From Campylorhamphus procurvoides (Eukaryota; Chordata; Aves; Passeriformes; Dendrocolaptidae): a DNA stretch of 64,000 nt. This document shows, piece after piece, positions 21,305-36,300 of the stretch. Location: NCBI GenBank assembly GCA_013396655.1, contig WBMV01000441.1, positions 1,064,914 through 1,128,913 on the forward strand. Direction: 5' to 3'. A program made the translations under genes and the position numbers. Below the pieces are notes generated by a model. That model saw nothing but the letters and a program-made list of their open reading frames with translations, searched no databases and was not told the DNA's origin. The first letter of the stretch is position 1. Every line of letters begins with the position of its first letter.

Positions 21305-24300
21305 ATGGATGAACAAGCCCTTTTAGGGCTAAACCCAAATGCTGATGCAGACTTCAGACAAAGGGTATGTAATTAATTTCCTTTCTCTCTAGCAACCGGA
21401 GGTGCTGTTCCAGTGCAAAATTCTCATGTTTTCTTGGGTTTGGGGGGGTTTGCTGAGTTTTTTGTTAGCTGAAGCGTAGTTTGTGGTGGCAAGTACAGTA
21501 CAAAGTCATGTCGCAATCATGTAAGCTGAGAGTCATGTATTATCAACCTGCATAGAATTTATTTTTCTAGACTCTGGCTTTTTAAGTCTTTTGAATTCTT
21601 TGTACTTGTTGCTCAGTTGCTTCTACAGAATGAAAAGCAGCTACAGAAGACAGGTTGCTTGAAATTGCCCTTTTGATTCTTAGATGTGGGATTTTTTTAA
21701 ATCATTATTTTAATTGATTACCTAGTTTTAGTGTCTTTTTAATGAAATGTGTCGTTTCAACTGTAGTAGAGCTTGTATTATCATCAAGTAGGTTAAGAAG
21801 GTAATCATGATATGTGAGTAACAGTTTCTTACTTTGTAAGAGATGCTCCTATGAAAAGACATTACTATTTTTATAACTGCTTATTGCATAATTCTCTACT
21901 GATTACCAAGTTTGTTTCACTGTCTACAAGATAACCTCCAGTAAAATCTTTCAGAAATGTAGATGTTAATACCATGATTTTCTGTTCATAAAACAAATCC
22001 TGGAATGTATAAGAAACTTGCAAATGTGGTTTGATGCAGCCTGTTAAGTATGTTGTTCTGGGTATTTGTCCCTTCTGAAAGGATGGATATAACTAATCTT
22101 TAGTGTTCTGTTAACAGAGTATCACTAAAATTTGAAGCTTATAGATGTATTGACCTTTTAACTATGCAGTCTGTCCAATTTTGAAATACTCCTTAGCAGA
22201 AGGAGACTTACCTTTTCACGCATCATGTAAGATGCGACATAAAGGAAGTATGAAACCATTTCTAGTAAAACTGCTTAGTTTAAGAAAATCACTGGTGCTA
22301 ACTACAGGAAGTTGATTCTTATTTTAGAATTTACTTCTGAATTATTATTTTGGGAGGATTGTTTGTGGGGGGTTTTTGTGAATAGAAGCCATTATGAACT
22401 AACGCAAAAAGCAACCTCCAAAAATACCCAACAGCCAAACCTCTCCCTTGAATTACATGCATTCATAGAATTGAAATAATGTTGTCAATCTAATCTGTGT
22501 TTCCAAACTTACTTTACTGTTTTGTATTACAAGCCACAGTGAATCTTAAAGCAATTAAATCAAATTAGCTGTTGTCAAAAGCTGTTTAGAAGTTCTGATA
22601 AGCAACTCAATTATCTAAAATTTGGCAGAAGTTTTTTCCAATTTGTGTGGTAGATTCATAAGGTAACAGTTGTCCAGGTGGTCAGCGTTTGAATGTTTCT
22701 TGAGCTTGGGGTGTTGGATACAGGCACAGTGGTTGAACAAAAATAGTTATTTTCAGTGAAAAAGTCTAAATCGCCTTCTCTTGAACATTTGTGGAAGGAG
22801 TTTTAAGTTGAATGTGAACTTCCGCCTAAATGGAAAAGCCCTGAGCAAGTTCCTCTAGTCAGCTCTGTTTCCGGAGGTTCCATCTAACCTCAATATTTCT
22901 GATTTTATGACTTCTGTATTTAAGTAACAAAAACCTTTGTATTGAATGTGAAGCAGAAATGGGTACCTATGATATTAAGTGAAAAAAATCAGTGTTGTAG
23001 CAAAGTAATTAGGGAGCCATATAAATACTTGAATCTATTCAAATACTGTTGTTTTTTTGAAGGAGAGCTGTTTAAATATGAGGCCAAGTGTGAATGAGAT
23101 GTCTTCCTGTGTGCTTTGTTCTTTTTTTAAATGAAACTTTAAATGAATTTTTGCAGGCACTAGCCTACTTTGAGCAGCTTAAGATATCTCAGGATGCTTG
23201 GCAAGTCTGTGCAGAAGCATTAGCTCAGAGTATATACAGGTAATGTAGTTAATCATTTCTTATTTTCATTAGTAATGTGTGTGGGTCAGATTTAGCTGTG
23301 CAGCATAATGGGCAAACTGTAAGTTATTGAAAGTTAATATGGTCTTCATACTATTTTTAGTATCAGTAGTTGATCTATGGCCTCTATAGAGCCTTACAAG
23401 GAAGAACAATGTATAAGTTAAACTCCATATTAATCTACTAGCCTAAAGACTGCTGCTTTATGAAATCTGGGGGAAAAGAGTAGGTTTTATATGCAGTAAT
23501 CCCATAAGTAATTCTTACTCCTGTTCTATGGAGTAGGCCATCCTGTTTTTCAAGATGGAGAAGAGTATATAGTCTCAGCTGTTTTTTCACAAAGATGTAT
23601 ATTTATGTCAAAAATACTAGGTTGTCACTATATTACAAAATAATTCAGGTTGGAAGGAAATTGAGGGGTGCATATCTCCTGAATAACAGCAGTAATTTAT
23701 ACTGAATGCTTCTTTGTAAATGATTTATCAAAACTTGACTCCAACAGTGTATAGTAATTAACAAAACCACACAAGGTTAGAAAACAGCATTTTATAATCT
23801 ATAAAAAAATACATTGTTTGTTATAATTTTTAGATAATAAAATAAAGTCATATAGATTATATCGAATGCCTAATATCCATTCCTAATCTATACCTCAGTT
23901 TGTCTTTACCTTTGAATTTTAAGATGCAATATACAACTGTCATCTAGTGGACTAGTGGACCTCAAACATACTATTGAGGCCTGACAGATTTTTATAAAGG
24001 CAGGATACAATAGGTATTGTAGTTTTATATGTTCTTTACTGATATCAAAGCATAAAAAATAGGTGGCTGTAGGAAAAAAAGTAGTATCAAACATAAGTAT
24101 TAGTTTAACAGTTGCTCATTTCTACTGGATTAACTGCTCAAGTATTTGTCATTTTTGCTTTGAAGTAACAGTGGCGAAATTTTTTTCTCTGGTGCAGTTA
24201 TTCTTAATTTGCCAAAGGAGCAATCTTACTGTAATATTTAGGGAATTTTTTTCTTCCCAGAAAAGTGTACCATATTGCTGCCAGTAACAGGATTTTCTTT

Positions 24301-27300
24301 TCTAGTGATGACCACATCAAGTTCTTCTGCTTTCAAGTCCTGGAACATCAAATTAAGTTCAAGTGAGTAATCTTTCTTGACACCACCCATATACATCCAT
24401 TTAATTTTTCCTTTTTATTCTTCTTGCAAATAAACTTCAAATGGTATCTGTTGTCTTGTGGTTGATGAAGTGGCTGTAGTCCAGTCCAGAGGACTTTCTT
24501 ACCTTTTTCTGGAAGAGGTTTTGAGCAGCACACTCTACTCTTAGCTAGTCTAACACTTGGGTATGGCCCAACACAGTCCCAGTTACTAAGGATTGCTTGC
24601 AACTTACTCAGCCTTTCCTTTCTGGAATTTCAAGCCTTATTCTGTACCCTCACTGATTTTTACTGGGGAGAGTCCTGCAAGCAGCAGCCTTGCTCTGTAC
24701 AGAGTCTTGGACTTCAGACAAAGCCTTATTCATTTAAAAACCATGGCAGAGATGTTAAGAGAAAGTAGTCTTTTCACTGAGTGATGTTTTCATAGAATCG
24801 TAATTTTAGGGAAAAATACTTTGGAATAATATCAGTATCATTGCATGGAATTATATTTTTTTTTCTCTTTGGGCTCCTTTGGTCTGGACTTGAGCATCAT
24901 GGCATCTTGGAATATCATAGTGACTGGTTGCAATACACTGAACATGTGGGTCAGGTTTAGATAGGAATAAGATGTATTTTGTGACTGATTTTTACAGTTC
25001 TGTATAACTGCAAATATTAAAGGCTTAATTTTCTCTCATTTTATTTACCTGATTTTACCTTAGTGTCCACCTTCCTCCTCTTGTTTCATTCGTCTTGTAT
25101 GCTTCCTGCAGTATGTGTTCTCTTGTTTTCTTGCTGCTTATTTTCTTTGAGCATTTTCAGTGGGCTTGCTTTTTTTCTACTCTTTAATAGTTAGCTGTGA
25201 CAGGAACAATGGAGTCCCATTCAGCAGTCATTCTTGTTAAGGACTTACAGACCTATAGCTAGCTCTACTGCAAAGAGTGTTCTCAACTTCACTTGTCTTG
25301 GGAAGGTGTTATATGGGTAGTATTTGAGGTGGGCTGGATGTAAGGTCAAAATTTTCCAGGACTATATGTATGACATAAAGCAGAATTACTTGCTTGCTTG
25401 GGTTTTTTGAAATGTGTCTGATAATAAAGGTATTGTAGGTCAGATCAGTGAAGGACTTCCTTCTACTCACTGTTGACAGTTCAACATGCAGTGAACAAGT
25501 TTGAGCATATGCAGATGTCTCCTCCTTCTCCCCATGGTGTATGGTCAAATATGTATTTTTATCAGGGTCATTAAGTCCTGTTTAAAGCTGACAGAGCTTC
25601 CTGTAAAATTTCAAGCTCCTACGCCAGTATAGAAAGCAGTAGTACCTCAAAATGTAATCCATTAATATGGGCAACATTTCTTCCTTATTTTAGTCTGTGA
25701 TTCAAAATTCTAACATGCAAATGGCTTTGTAAATTCCTTTTCTAGGAACCTTTCATTTATGTTAATGTGCGGCATTATGTGCCATGTTAAGAGTTTTTGC
25801 CTTACTGAGTGTGGGTGCTTGTCGTGAAGCAGTTAGTGTTATTTTGATCTCAATATGTTTTGTTTCAGATACTCTGAACTTACTGAAGTCCAGCAGCAGC
25901 TAATTAGAGAAACACTCATAACATGGCTGCAAGCACAGGTAAGTGTGTTACATAGTAGGCTAACACAAGGCGTTGAGCGTGGGCTAAATGTTTAATCTGT
26001 TATTTCAGTTTAAAGATAGATTCCTCAAGATATTTGTTACAGGTTTGTGAGAAATTCTTTAAATCAAATGTTATAAAGAAGTCCGTGCTTAAACTTATCA
26101 CTAAAGGTAAAACTCTTGCATCAGATAGTGATTGTGGTTTAAACAGTTGTATGCAAAATAAAAGGAGTATTAAAAGTTTCCCTGAAGAGAATTCTAATAC
26201 AGATTTCTGATGTTCCTGAGTGTCTGGAGGAGGAACAGTAATTCTGTTTTTAAGACCCTTCTGAGGAAAAACTTGTTTACTCAGAATGCTAGTAGATGTT
26301 TATGAATCAACAGCACCACTCCTCTATTAGTACTGTGGTAGATTATGGGCTACTCTTTCTTGTGGAATTAAGTAATGCAGCTGAACATGTAGTATCAGTT
26401 CAACCCAGGAGTTTGCAGTCGCCAGAACCATCAATTGGCCTTATAAAAGTCTTTGCCTGTGCCTGCCATTGTCTGGTTGTCTTTCCGCTTCTGCACTGAA
26501 GATTAGCATAGTTGCTGTGTAGAAAACTTAACAGTACGAAATAGAATACAATACAGCTTTTAAAAGAACAGATGATTGTGAAGTGGATTAAATTGCTTTT
26601 CTCTTTATGGCAGACTGTTCCATTTAAGAGTTTATTAAAGGGGAAGGAGAGAGGTGGAGATTGGTAGTGACAGATTTTTTTTTTTTCCCTTATGATTTTA
26701 TATTTAGGAACTTGCTTTGCTGTTCTTAAAGCTAACATCTAATACAGGCACAAGCTAGGTACAAGAGAACTGTAACTTGTTGTCTGGAATTTCTTGTTTA
26801 CTCCTTTCACCAGACTGACAAACGACCTTTTAGTCTTTGAATAGTACACTTAATGTCTTTGTACTGAATGAAAGGCTTAGGACTGTATCACCCAGAGAGA
26901 ATGTTTTCCTTGTTACATAATGTTTTAGCCAAATTTTCTTCAAAATCCTTGGAAAATTGAGGCTTTTTATTGATTTTAGTGAAGAAGGAAGAATACATTA
27001 GTCACTATAGGCAGATCAACAAACATAACGACTCTTCTCTAATACAGTATGATTTAATATACAAATTAAATGTCTTGTTTCTACCAGATGCTGAATCCCC
27101 AGTCTGAGAAGACCTTCATTCGCAACAAAGCAGCACAAGTCTTTGCATTGCTTTTTGTTACTGAATATCTCACAAAATGGCCCAAATTTTTTTTTGACAT
27201 TCTATCAGTAGTTGACCTTAATCCACGAGGCGTGGATATGTACCTCAGAATCCTGATGGCTGTTGATGCTGAGCTGGTGGACCGGGATGTTGTTCATACA

Positions 27301-30300
27301 TCAGAGGCAAGTTACTATTGTGCATTAACATTTGTTTTAAATTTCAGAAAAGCTCTCTTTAATTAGAGCAGAAGGTTTGCAGGTATGATCTTTTTCTGTG
27401 GCAGTTCTTCCTTAAAAACATTGGGTGGTTTAAATCTAAAAGCCATATGTTATTTAATGAATTTTGTGATTTTATACTTTTCAGCTAATGTATTTTTTTT
27501 TGCTTGAAAACCTAGCAAACAAAAACTAGTGGACTAGGCTAGCCATTTTAATACTAGATTGACTAATTTTAAAATGTTAATTTCTTCTTGTGTGTGTTTT
27601 AAGGAGTCCTAACATCAGAAGTCCATTTAATGATCAAGAGGACTTCTCCCCTTTATCTGCCCTTTTTTCAGTGTCTGGGCACTGTGGGTAAAAAAAAAAA
27701 AAAAAGAAAAACTTTGGGTATTTTTATTTCTTGGAAAAGAAAAAAAAGTATTCTCTTTGGGTTTGTGACTTGACTTATATATCTCACTGGGATAAATGGT
27801 GTCTGGTAGTGGGTGCAGAAATGCTACTAATTTAACAAGATGCTAATCCGTGACGAGACTGATTTATCCTTTTTCTGTATTGATAGGAGGCTCGTAGGAA
27901 CACCTTATTAAAAGATACTATGAGGGAACAGTGCATTCCAAGTTTAGTGGAATCGTGGTACCAAATCTTACAAAACTATCAATATAATAACTCAGAACTG
28001 ACATGCCAGTGCCTTGAAGTAGTTGGAGCTTATGTGTCCTGGATAGATTTGAGTCTGATAGCAAATGAAAGGTAAGGAGGTTTTAGTGGAAAACGTTTGC
28101 AAAATAACCATGATAGTGTGCTGACTGTGTTTCTGTGAAACAGAATCAAAACTCATCTTCGAAGAAGGACTTGATATATAAAATCTTTAGAGATTTGGGA
28201 ATTTTAGTAGAATGATTGTCTTTGCAAGCCAAGCTGATATAATGGCCAAACTAAACACTACTCAGTTTGTACACAGCTGTATTCTCCTTAAAATGTGTAA
28301 AATACTGGGTTTAGTCAGTACAATAGACTTTAAAAGTGCTGTATAATATAAACTTCTATACAATGTTACATTGTACATATAAAAATCTTTTTTTTTTCTC
28401 TGAAGGTTTATAAATATGCTGCTAGGTCACATGTCTGTGGAAGTTCTCCGGGAAGAAGCCTGTGATTGTTTGTTTGAAATTGTAAATAAGGGAATGGACC
28501 CAATTGATAAAACAAAATTGGTTGAGTCTTTATGTCAAGTATTACAGTCTGCTGGCCTCTTCAGTATTGATCAGGTTTGTGTATTGATCTTTAACAACAG
28601 GAATGAGTCATAAGTTTCCAGCAGTTTTTAAATAAGCAAATGCACAGAAAACTATAAAACAGTCCACAGATAGGGAGAACTACTTATGCTTCTGCATCAG
28701 AGCTAAATATTTCTTAAGTTTTCTCATACTTAAACCAACAGTGTGTTATTAATGTTCATTATTAATTTAAACACAGTATTTTGTTTTAGAAGCAAGGTAT
28801 TATGTAACTCCTGTTTTTGTGTTCTGAAGCATGTTATACTTACTGTTAATGCTCGTCTTGTGTTTCCCTGTCTCAAATCTTCTCTCCTGAATGATTCTGT
28901 AATAGGTATTGTAGCAAAGGTAGAGGTTCTTTTGGGTGAGGTATTCAATCAGCTATGCATAATTAGGTAGGGAAAGAGCTTTCTTAAGGACACGTATGCT
29001 GTTTTGCATGTCTGCACCATTAAATGTGAGGCTTGAAATGCTTATCTATAAGCTGGAAAAGTATACCTACTAACTAAACAGACATTCCCTGGCAGTTGCA
29101 GTGTTTAAAGAACAGTGTTTGCTACCTGCCATGGAGAAAGAGCAACCAGTCCTTATGCAGCTGCAGTCCTTAGATGGCAAGGCACTTACCTCTTCATTTT
29201 GAAGCCTTTGTCAAATTCGTATTCCTACTAAAATGCAGAACATTTGCAGTCATCAATTCAGAAGGTGTTCCTCTAAAAAGAAAATCTTACCTCTGTCTTT
29301 GAGGTAAAATTGTTATTCTTTGCCTTTTGTACAGTTGGGGCAGGGAGTAAATCATCTGGTTGGGGTGACTGGTCTAGGGATATTTCTCAATTCTGATCAA
29401 TGTATTTCTGCAAAAGCAAGCCATAAATATTTAATACTAACTCACAAGCAGTACTGAAAGTTACTTGTTATCAGTATTCCTGCAAAGAGCTGCAGCTGTT
29501 AATTCTTTGAAGTATTCCCATAAAAACATTTTCCTCTTACACAGCCTAAAATTTATTGTAGGTATGTGCTGCTGCTTTTATTTTGAACCTGATTCTTGCA
29601 GTAAAATAACAAGAGGAACAAACTAAACTGACGACATGAAGCAAGCTACTGTTGTGTAATGGAGAACAGCCAAATCTTTAGTTTTGCTTTATTTTCTTTC
29701 TCCATTCCTGGGGAAAAAAGGAACCAGGCAATTGTACTTTTCATGTAGGAGACAAATGCTAGTTTTACTTCGGCATGTTAGACATGGGTAGTACAGTCTG
29801 TGAGCTCATACCATTTAAACGTAAGCTCTGCTATTATTCTTATTTGTGTGTCTTTTCTTGCAGGAAGATGATGTGGATTTTCTGGCAAGATTTTCTAAGC
29901 TGGTCAATGGGATGGGGCAAGCATTAATAACTAGTTGGACTAAACTGATTAAAAGTGGTGACATGAAGAGTGCTCAAGACACTCTACAAGCTATTGAGGC
30001 AAAAGTAGCCCTAATGTTGCAACTGCTAATTCATGAAGATGACGACATCTCCTCTAACATCATTGGCTTCTGTTATGACTACCTTCACATCCTGAAACAA
30101 GTATGTATGTCAGGCTTCATTAACATCAATTTTGACATATGATTTCATTTGGATTTTGTGTGAGTATATAGATCTCCTACAATGTGCAAACTGACTTGTA
30201 AAACAGGTTTTTTGAGTAGTAGCATTCAGTATCTTTAATGCCTGTGGTCATGCTATTTCTATAGTGTTAATAGATCTGAAGGAGTTTGGTTAAACCTTGT

Positions 30301-33300
30301 GTTAAGTGGAAAGGCTTGCAAATCATATGGCTGTTAAAAAGCAAGCCTGTCTTCCTATTAGACAGAAATAAAGAACTTAATACACAAAAAAATAACATGA
30401 GTTTTATTTTACAGCTTTCTGCACTTTCAGACCAACAAAAAGCTAATGTAGAGGTAAGAATTTTCTGTTTACTACAGATTCTATTCTTCAAGTACACATT
30501 GAATCAGAATATCTCATTTTACTGAAACAGTGTTTCATTTGTATGCCTCAAAATATGTGTGTGGCAGTAATCAAAAGGGAAGGTTTGAAAGTGAGGACAG
30601 TGTGTTCCATCTTCTGCTAAGTAACTACAGTTGGTTACTATTTAAAGAAACCTATATTGAATTGCGTATAAAGATGAAAGTTATTTTAGAGCTGGTCTTC
30701 CTGAGCAACCCCTAAGCATATGTTGGTAAACTCCTGTACAGGCTATACTGTTCACAGAATATTCTTAAATCAGCATAGAAGAGTTGTTTTCTTGGAAGTT
30801 TTGTATTTTTATGAAAACCTGCTGTGCTGGTTTAAAGGTAAACTGGCAGGAGAAATGGACCCACCACAAGAGAGATTATAAATCAGAGTTACAATTTAAT
30901 GATTACAATAAATACACTGACACAAAGAGAACACTGCTTTCAACTCACCAAAACCCAACAGTATAACCCAGTGTCCCAGGGCACAAGCCCAAAGGGGTTT
31001 GTTATCCCTTGTGCTGAAACCTGCGTGGTTCCCCTGAGTCCAAAGCAAAAGGAAGTGAAAAAACCTGTTGGTGCAGATGATGGCTGTGGTCTGGTCGAGA
31101 GTGGTGGTTTCCTCCTGTCAAGGTCCTGCTGCTCCTCTGGATCCAGCGAGTTCTCCATGAGGTCTTGTGATCCCTGTTTATCTACCCTCAGGGAGCACCC
31201 AGTCCCTCCCCCAGGGCAGGGACTCACACAATGGGTGATTAACTCTGTGAGTCGTGGGGTGTTGTTGAACCGTTGATGGCCCATTAGCAGCCACGTCCCC
31301 TCAGGCTGGGTGTGAAGGTGCTAACGACTCCCTGGGCAGCTGCTGCAAATGGTCCATTGTTCTTGGGAAATGAACAGAGGGGGGTAGAATACATAGCTTT
31401 GATCACGCCCACACAGTGATAACTGGTCCCTCCTGCTGAACTAGGACACCTTCCCTAATTCCAAAGGATTCGAAGAAGTCTAAGAAGGGTTGTCATTAAA
31501 ATAAACTCTTGATAATACAAGTGAAACTTATGAAAGAAGCAGCGATTCAGCTATAACAGTTGTAACTGAGCAATTATGTGTTAAATACTACATTAAATGT
31601 ACATACAGGTCAAGTTTATATGCTCGAGTTTAGCTAAACTGAAGTTTGTATATAAAGCTTTAAGTTTAATAAATATGGTTTGTGTCCAGTTTTGGAAGTA
31701 GTAAACTTACTTGAGTTTTTCAGCCCAGTCCTTTAATTTCTTTTCTCTGTGACTGTTCTGCACCAATGTGGATGTACTAATTTGGATGTTGAACTGGTTA
31801 GATTGGTGTAGGTATCTTGCAAGTTCATACAGCTGACAGGTGATGAAGGGAAAAAAAAGACATAAGTCTGTGTTTTCAGCTGGTAGTAGGTATAAGCATG
31901 AGGTGTTCTGTAATGCTGATGAAATGCCTGTTAAAATTCTACTGAGTCTGCCCAATTGCTTGTTGCTACTTCATATTCTCCTGACTTCTAACACTTTATT
32001 GTTGCCATAGATATAAAAATGGTCTTACTCTGACTCAATTTTAATTACTCAGAACAGCTGTCTGTCCACTTGGCATATCTTAGACTTAATACAAGGTTTT
32101 GTAGGTTCTCCAGAATTAAAATGTAGACTTTTAAACATTTGTTTTAGCTTAGTGTGTGCGTTAGTCTAGTTTCTATCCATCCCATCAAGCATGAGTGTAA
32201 TTGAATACTCAGGTATTTTAAACATTAAATCAGAGTTATGAAAACCTGAAGTAGTAAATGCTGAGTTAGATCAATGTGACGTATTTAGAGTTTTAGACTT
32301 AAGTAGGGCTAAGATCAATCCTTTACTGCTGCTTTAAGACATGCCAACAGTCCTTACTAAGGTGAAATTGTGATTCAGTGGAATGCAGTCTACGGACAAG
32401 CTTTATTAGAGAGACCCTCCCATTCAGTCGCGAGGTGCAGGACGGATGCCCTTGGTTTCTAAACTCATTTTCAGAGAGGAGTGTAGGTGCAGCTGGATCC
32501 AGTCCTAGTCCCAGACTTAGTCAATGGTTTATGTATAAAAGATTGTTTAGGTGTAATTGAATCTTTGTGCAACAGGATTAAGGATGGCAACCCAAATATA
32601 TTTATATTATATGAATTATTTATTTTATTGATGATGAGGATTAGACTGACTTCAATCAGAAGTATTTGTTACATGCTACGGATAGTTATAGCTACAAGAG
32701 TACAGTGCGCTGTTTCTTGAGGTAATATTGAAACAGCAATATTGAAACATCAATATTAAAGCTAGCAAAACAATTACTGAGTAGAGATTGATGTTACCCA
32801 TCTCAGTGACTGTGAGCTATTAGAGAACTTGATATACAGCTAAGCTGACTTGTCCCTTTAAACAGGTTCTTGGAGAACCTGTTTAGCTTCCTCTGCGTAG
32901 TTCAGTCATCTTGATTGTTTTCAGTGGGAACTGAACAGCACAGATTACAAGCAGGAAATAAACCCTGATAATACTGCAGGGACTGAGAGCTCCGAATCAT
33001 CTGTGCTGTGTATCTGGAATAGCATCTGTTTATTGTTTGGATATAATCCATCTGTTTTGATTTGGACTGTTAACTTCTGCTAAACCTCTGAAAATAATAT
33101 TTCAAATGGGATTAAAAATACTTGTAAACATGTAACACTTGCTTTCATGTTTTCATTACTGCGGTAATTTTAACTTGGTTCTTATAAGTTGTCTGCTTTT
33201 GTGCTTACAGTTCTCTTTTTATCTTAGGCAATCATGTTGGCTGTTATGAAGAAGTTGACATATGATGAAGAATATAATTTTGAAAATGAGGTATTGTGTT

Positions 33301-36300
33301 ATAGGAATAAACAGACAAATGCAATTTAATTATACGTAGTGAAACTTGCTCACGCTTTTAAAATGCATATTTTTTCATAGATGGAAGATGTAAAGGTAGG
33401 AAGCTAAGGTCTGTACACTGAATTTTTTTTCCTATATAGAAAGCTCTTTTTTAACTTCTGGCTATGTCTTTATAGGACAAAGCCTAGTAAAGGGATATCC
33501 AAACCAGTTCAGTTAACGATATTTCTGGCTGTATTTGTGCAGACATATTCATAGGCAAACTTATCTGTGCTGATAACTAACATAGCTGTTGAGGTGACTT
33601 GTTCAGAGTGAATTTGTGTATTTCTGCACATTAATTTTGTCTTGCAAAAAGATTTGAGAAATGTTGTGTAATGAAACTCTTTGAGATGGTGCTTCAGTTA
33701 GTAGAGATAGTCAGATCTCTGCAAAAACAAAATAAAGGTGAGGTAAGCTCACTCTCCTTTCATGCTTACATCTCTGTCAGCCAACAGTATGATTGAGTTT
33801 GTTAGACTTAACTTTTGCTTCAGGCTGCTTGAAGAGTTGCAGTCTTAAAAAGGTCAACTTAAATTGTATGCATTCCATCATAAATGTTGCTATCAGTCCA
33901 ATTTTAAAACTAAGGTGCTGAGAAAGAACATCTTTGAGGAGTGAGTCAATTTTCAAGAATTGGATCAATAAAGCTTTGCCAAGAGTATTTTCTTTCTTGT
34001 ACTTTTGGCTAGTTTTCAGTTTGGAAAGCCTTTTTAATATGCTTCTGGACTGAATGCAATTTATCTCAACATATTGCAACCAGTCCTAGAAGGAACCTGG
34101 AAGATATTGCAAGAGCATAAGGTGAGCATTATTGAATTCTCTGAGCGTGCTAGACTGCTTTTGTATGTACATGTTTTTTGTTTTCTGTGTAATTGTCTAA
34201 AATGCTTGTGGGTGAATTTAAACATGACGTGATTGTTTTGTAGGGTGAAGACGAAGCAATGTTTGTGGAGTACAGAAAACAGTTAAAACTGTTGCTGGAC
34301 AGACTTGCTCAGGTTTCACCGGAATTACTGTTGGCATCTGTCCGCAGAGTTTTTAACACTACACTTCAGTAAGTTGAGGTTTTTAACTCCCTTTGGGAGT
34401 TTTTTGCCTTTTGTAAACTGTCAGAGTTAGTAATGAACTTAAGTGTGGTGCACCAATATTAAGCCAATTGATAGAATGAGCTCATTACAACTTAATGATA
34501 AGTGACTTTTACTCAACTCCTTAGAAAATAAAAGCTTTCTTTTTGTGACCTTAAATGATAGTTTTTCTCTGCTACAGATGTTTTGGTCTTTATCACTTAC
34601 CTCCGCAGCAACAGCCATTTGGACAGGTTCACTTTGTCACATCCGTAAGAGTTTCCTTGAGGTGTAAATATTATGCATTACTTTTATCAGAAAAAAAAAG
34701 GGTAAAAAATGTAAGTGAAGTATTTTTGTAAAAAAAATCCAATCCTTGAAACTTGTTTGTAAGTAAAGAAACATGATTACTGATTGCCTGACCGTGAAGA
34801 CAGTTATGTGTATACAAGTAGGAATCCCGTATTGTTGGTGGCTTCCTTGTGCCTTGCTCTTCAGTAAGCCCTTTTTGTGTGAACCTGGTTTGTCCACATG
34901 TCATAGTACATATTTTTGTACCTAAATAATCACTTCAAGAAATCTGTAGGTTTCAAGTTGAAACTGGTAAAAGAAGACTGGTAGTGCTCTGATGAAGTGG
35001 TGGTGTCTTAGTGGATAAAGTCTGTCAGAAGTATCCTGAAATACTGCCTGGGTGTTCAGGTGTTTTCTTAGTTTAAATCTGTTCTTTCTATGCTGTGCAT
35101 CTGAAGGCTCAAAAGAAAAGAACTGCAATTATTTCGTAACGTACTAACATGATCTCCATAATTTTTCTCTAGGAACTGGCAGACTACTCGATTTATGGAA
35201 GTGGAAGTAGCAATACGGCTGCTATATATGTTGGCTGAAGCTCTTCCTGTATCTCATGGTGCTCACTTCTCTGGTGATGTTACTAAAGCTACAGCTTTAC
35301 AAGACATGATGAGAACAGTAAGTGTGTGTTGAGAGCTATTTAAAAATGCCAATAAAGACTGGAACGTTTCAGTTCAAATGGCTCATCTTAATTACCAGCA
35401 TGTCACTTATGTTGCAGTCAGGCTTTATAAACAGTTAAAATGCTTACTTGCTTATGCTTTTTATTTGTAGCTGGTGACTTCTGGTGTTAGTGCCTACCAA
35501 CATACATCAGTGACCCTGGAATTCTTTGAAACAGTGGTTAGATATGAAAAATTCTTTGCTGTTGAACCTCAGCACATTCCAACTGTTCTAGTAAGTTTCA
35601 TGTCATTTACATTTTTGACTTGGTAAGTTCTTTAGACTGAAGAAATTTTCCTATTTTCTGAAGGTCACTAAAGAAGCTATGTTTCTTAAATTGTTAGATT
35701 AGATTCCACCCCTGCATTGTTTAGCAATTCTAAGACCCAGATGCCTTTCTTGATTGCAGATGGCATTCTTAGATCACCGTGGTCTTCGCCATACAAGTCC
35801 CAAAGTACGAAGTCGAACAGCTTACCTCTTCTCCAGATTTGTCAAGTCTCTTAAGTGAGTTAACAAATGTATCCAAATGGCACTGAATTTACCATACACA
35901 GCCCTTCTCTAAGGCGCAGTTGTCATTGAAACAGGTTGAACTTCAAGTGGACTGCAGTGATGTAATATATCAAAACAGTGCTCCAGCAGGGTTGTCCTAT
36001 TTTGCAATACTAAGGTAGCAGTGGGAAAATTTGTAACAGAACAAAAGTGGAAAACATGCATAGTTTATTTTGATTAGACGTTAAAGCTGATCAACAATGT
36101 AAATGTCTGTTCTGCTTTTCCTCAGTGAGCAGAGCTGAGTGAGTGGATCTGGAGATTCACAAGTAACTCTTCCCTATCCCTAACCAAAGTTTGAGTATTT
36201 ATGGTGTTTATACTGATGAAGCTTAGTCATTGTATTAGAGCCCTTTGAACAGTCCGGTCCTGTTGGTCTTATTTCACAGGCTTGTATTTAATGTAGAAGT

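Noticed and set aside
24781..24830. Possible CR1 piece starting catagaatcgta
   Set aside because: Only about a dozen bases resemble the CR1 end and the following sequence does not continue into CR1.
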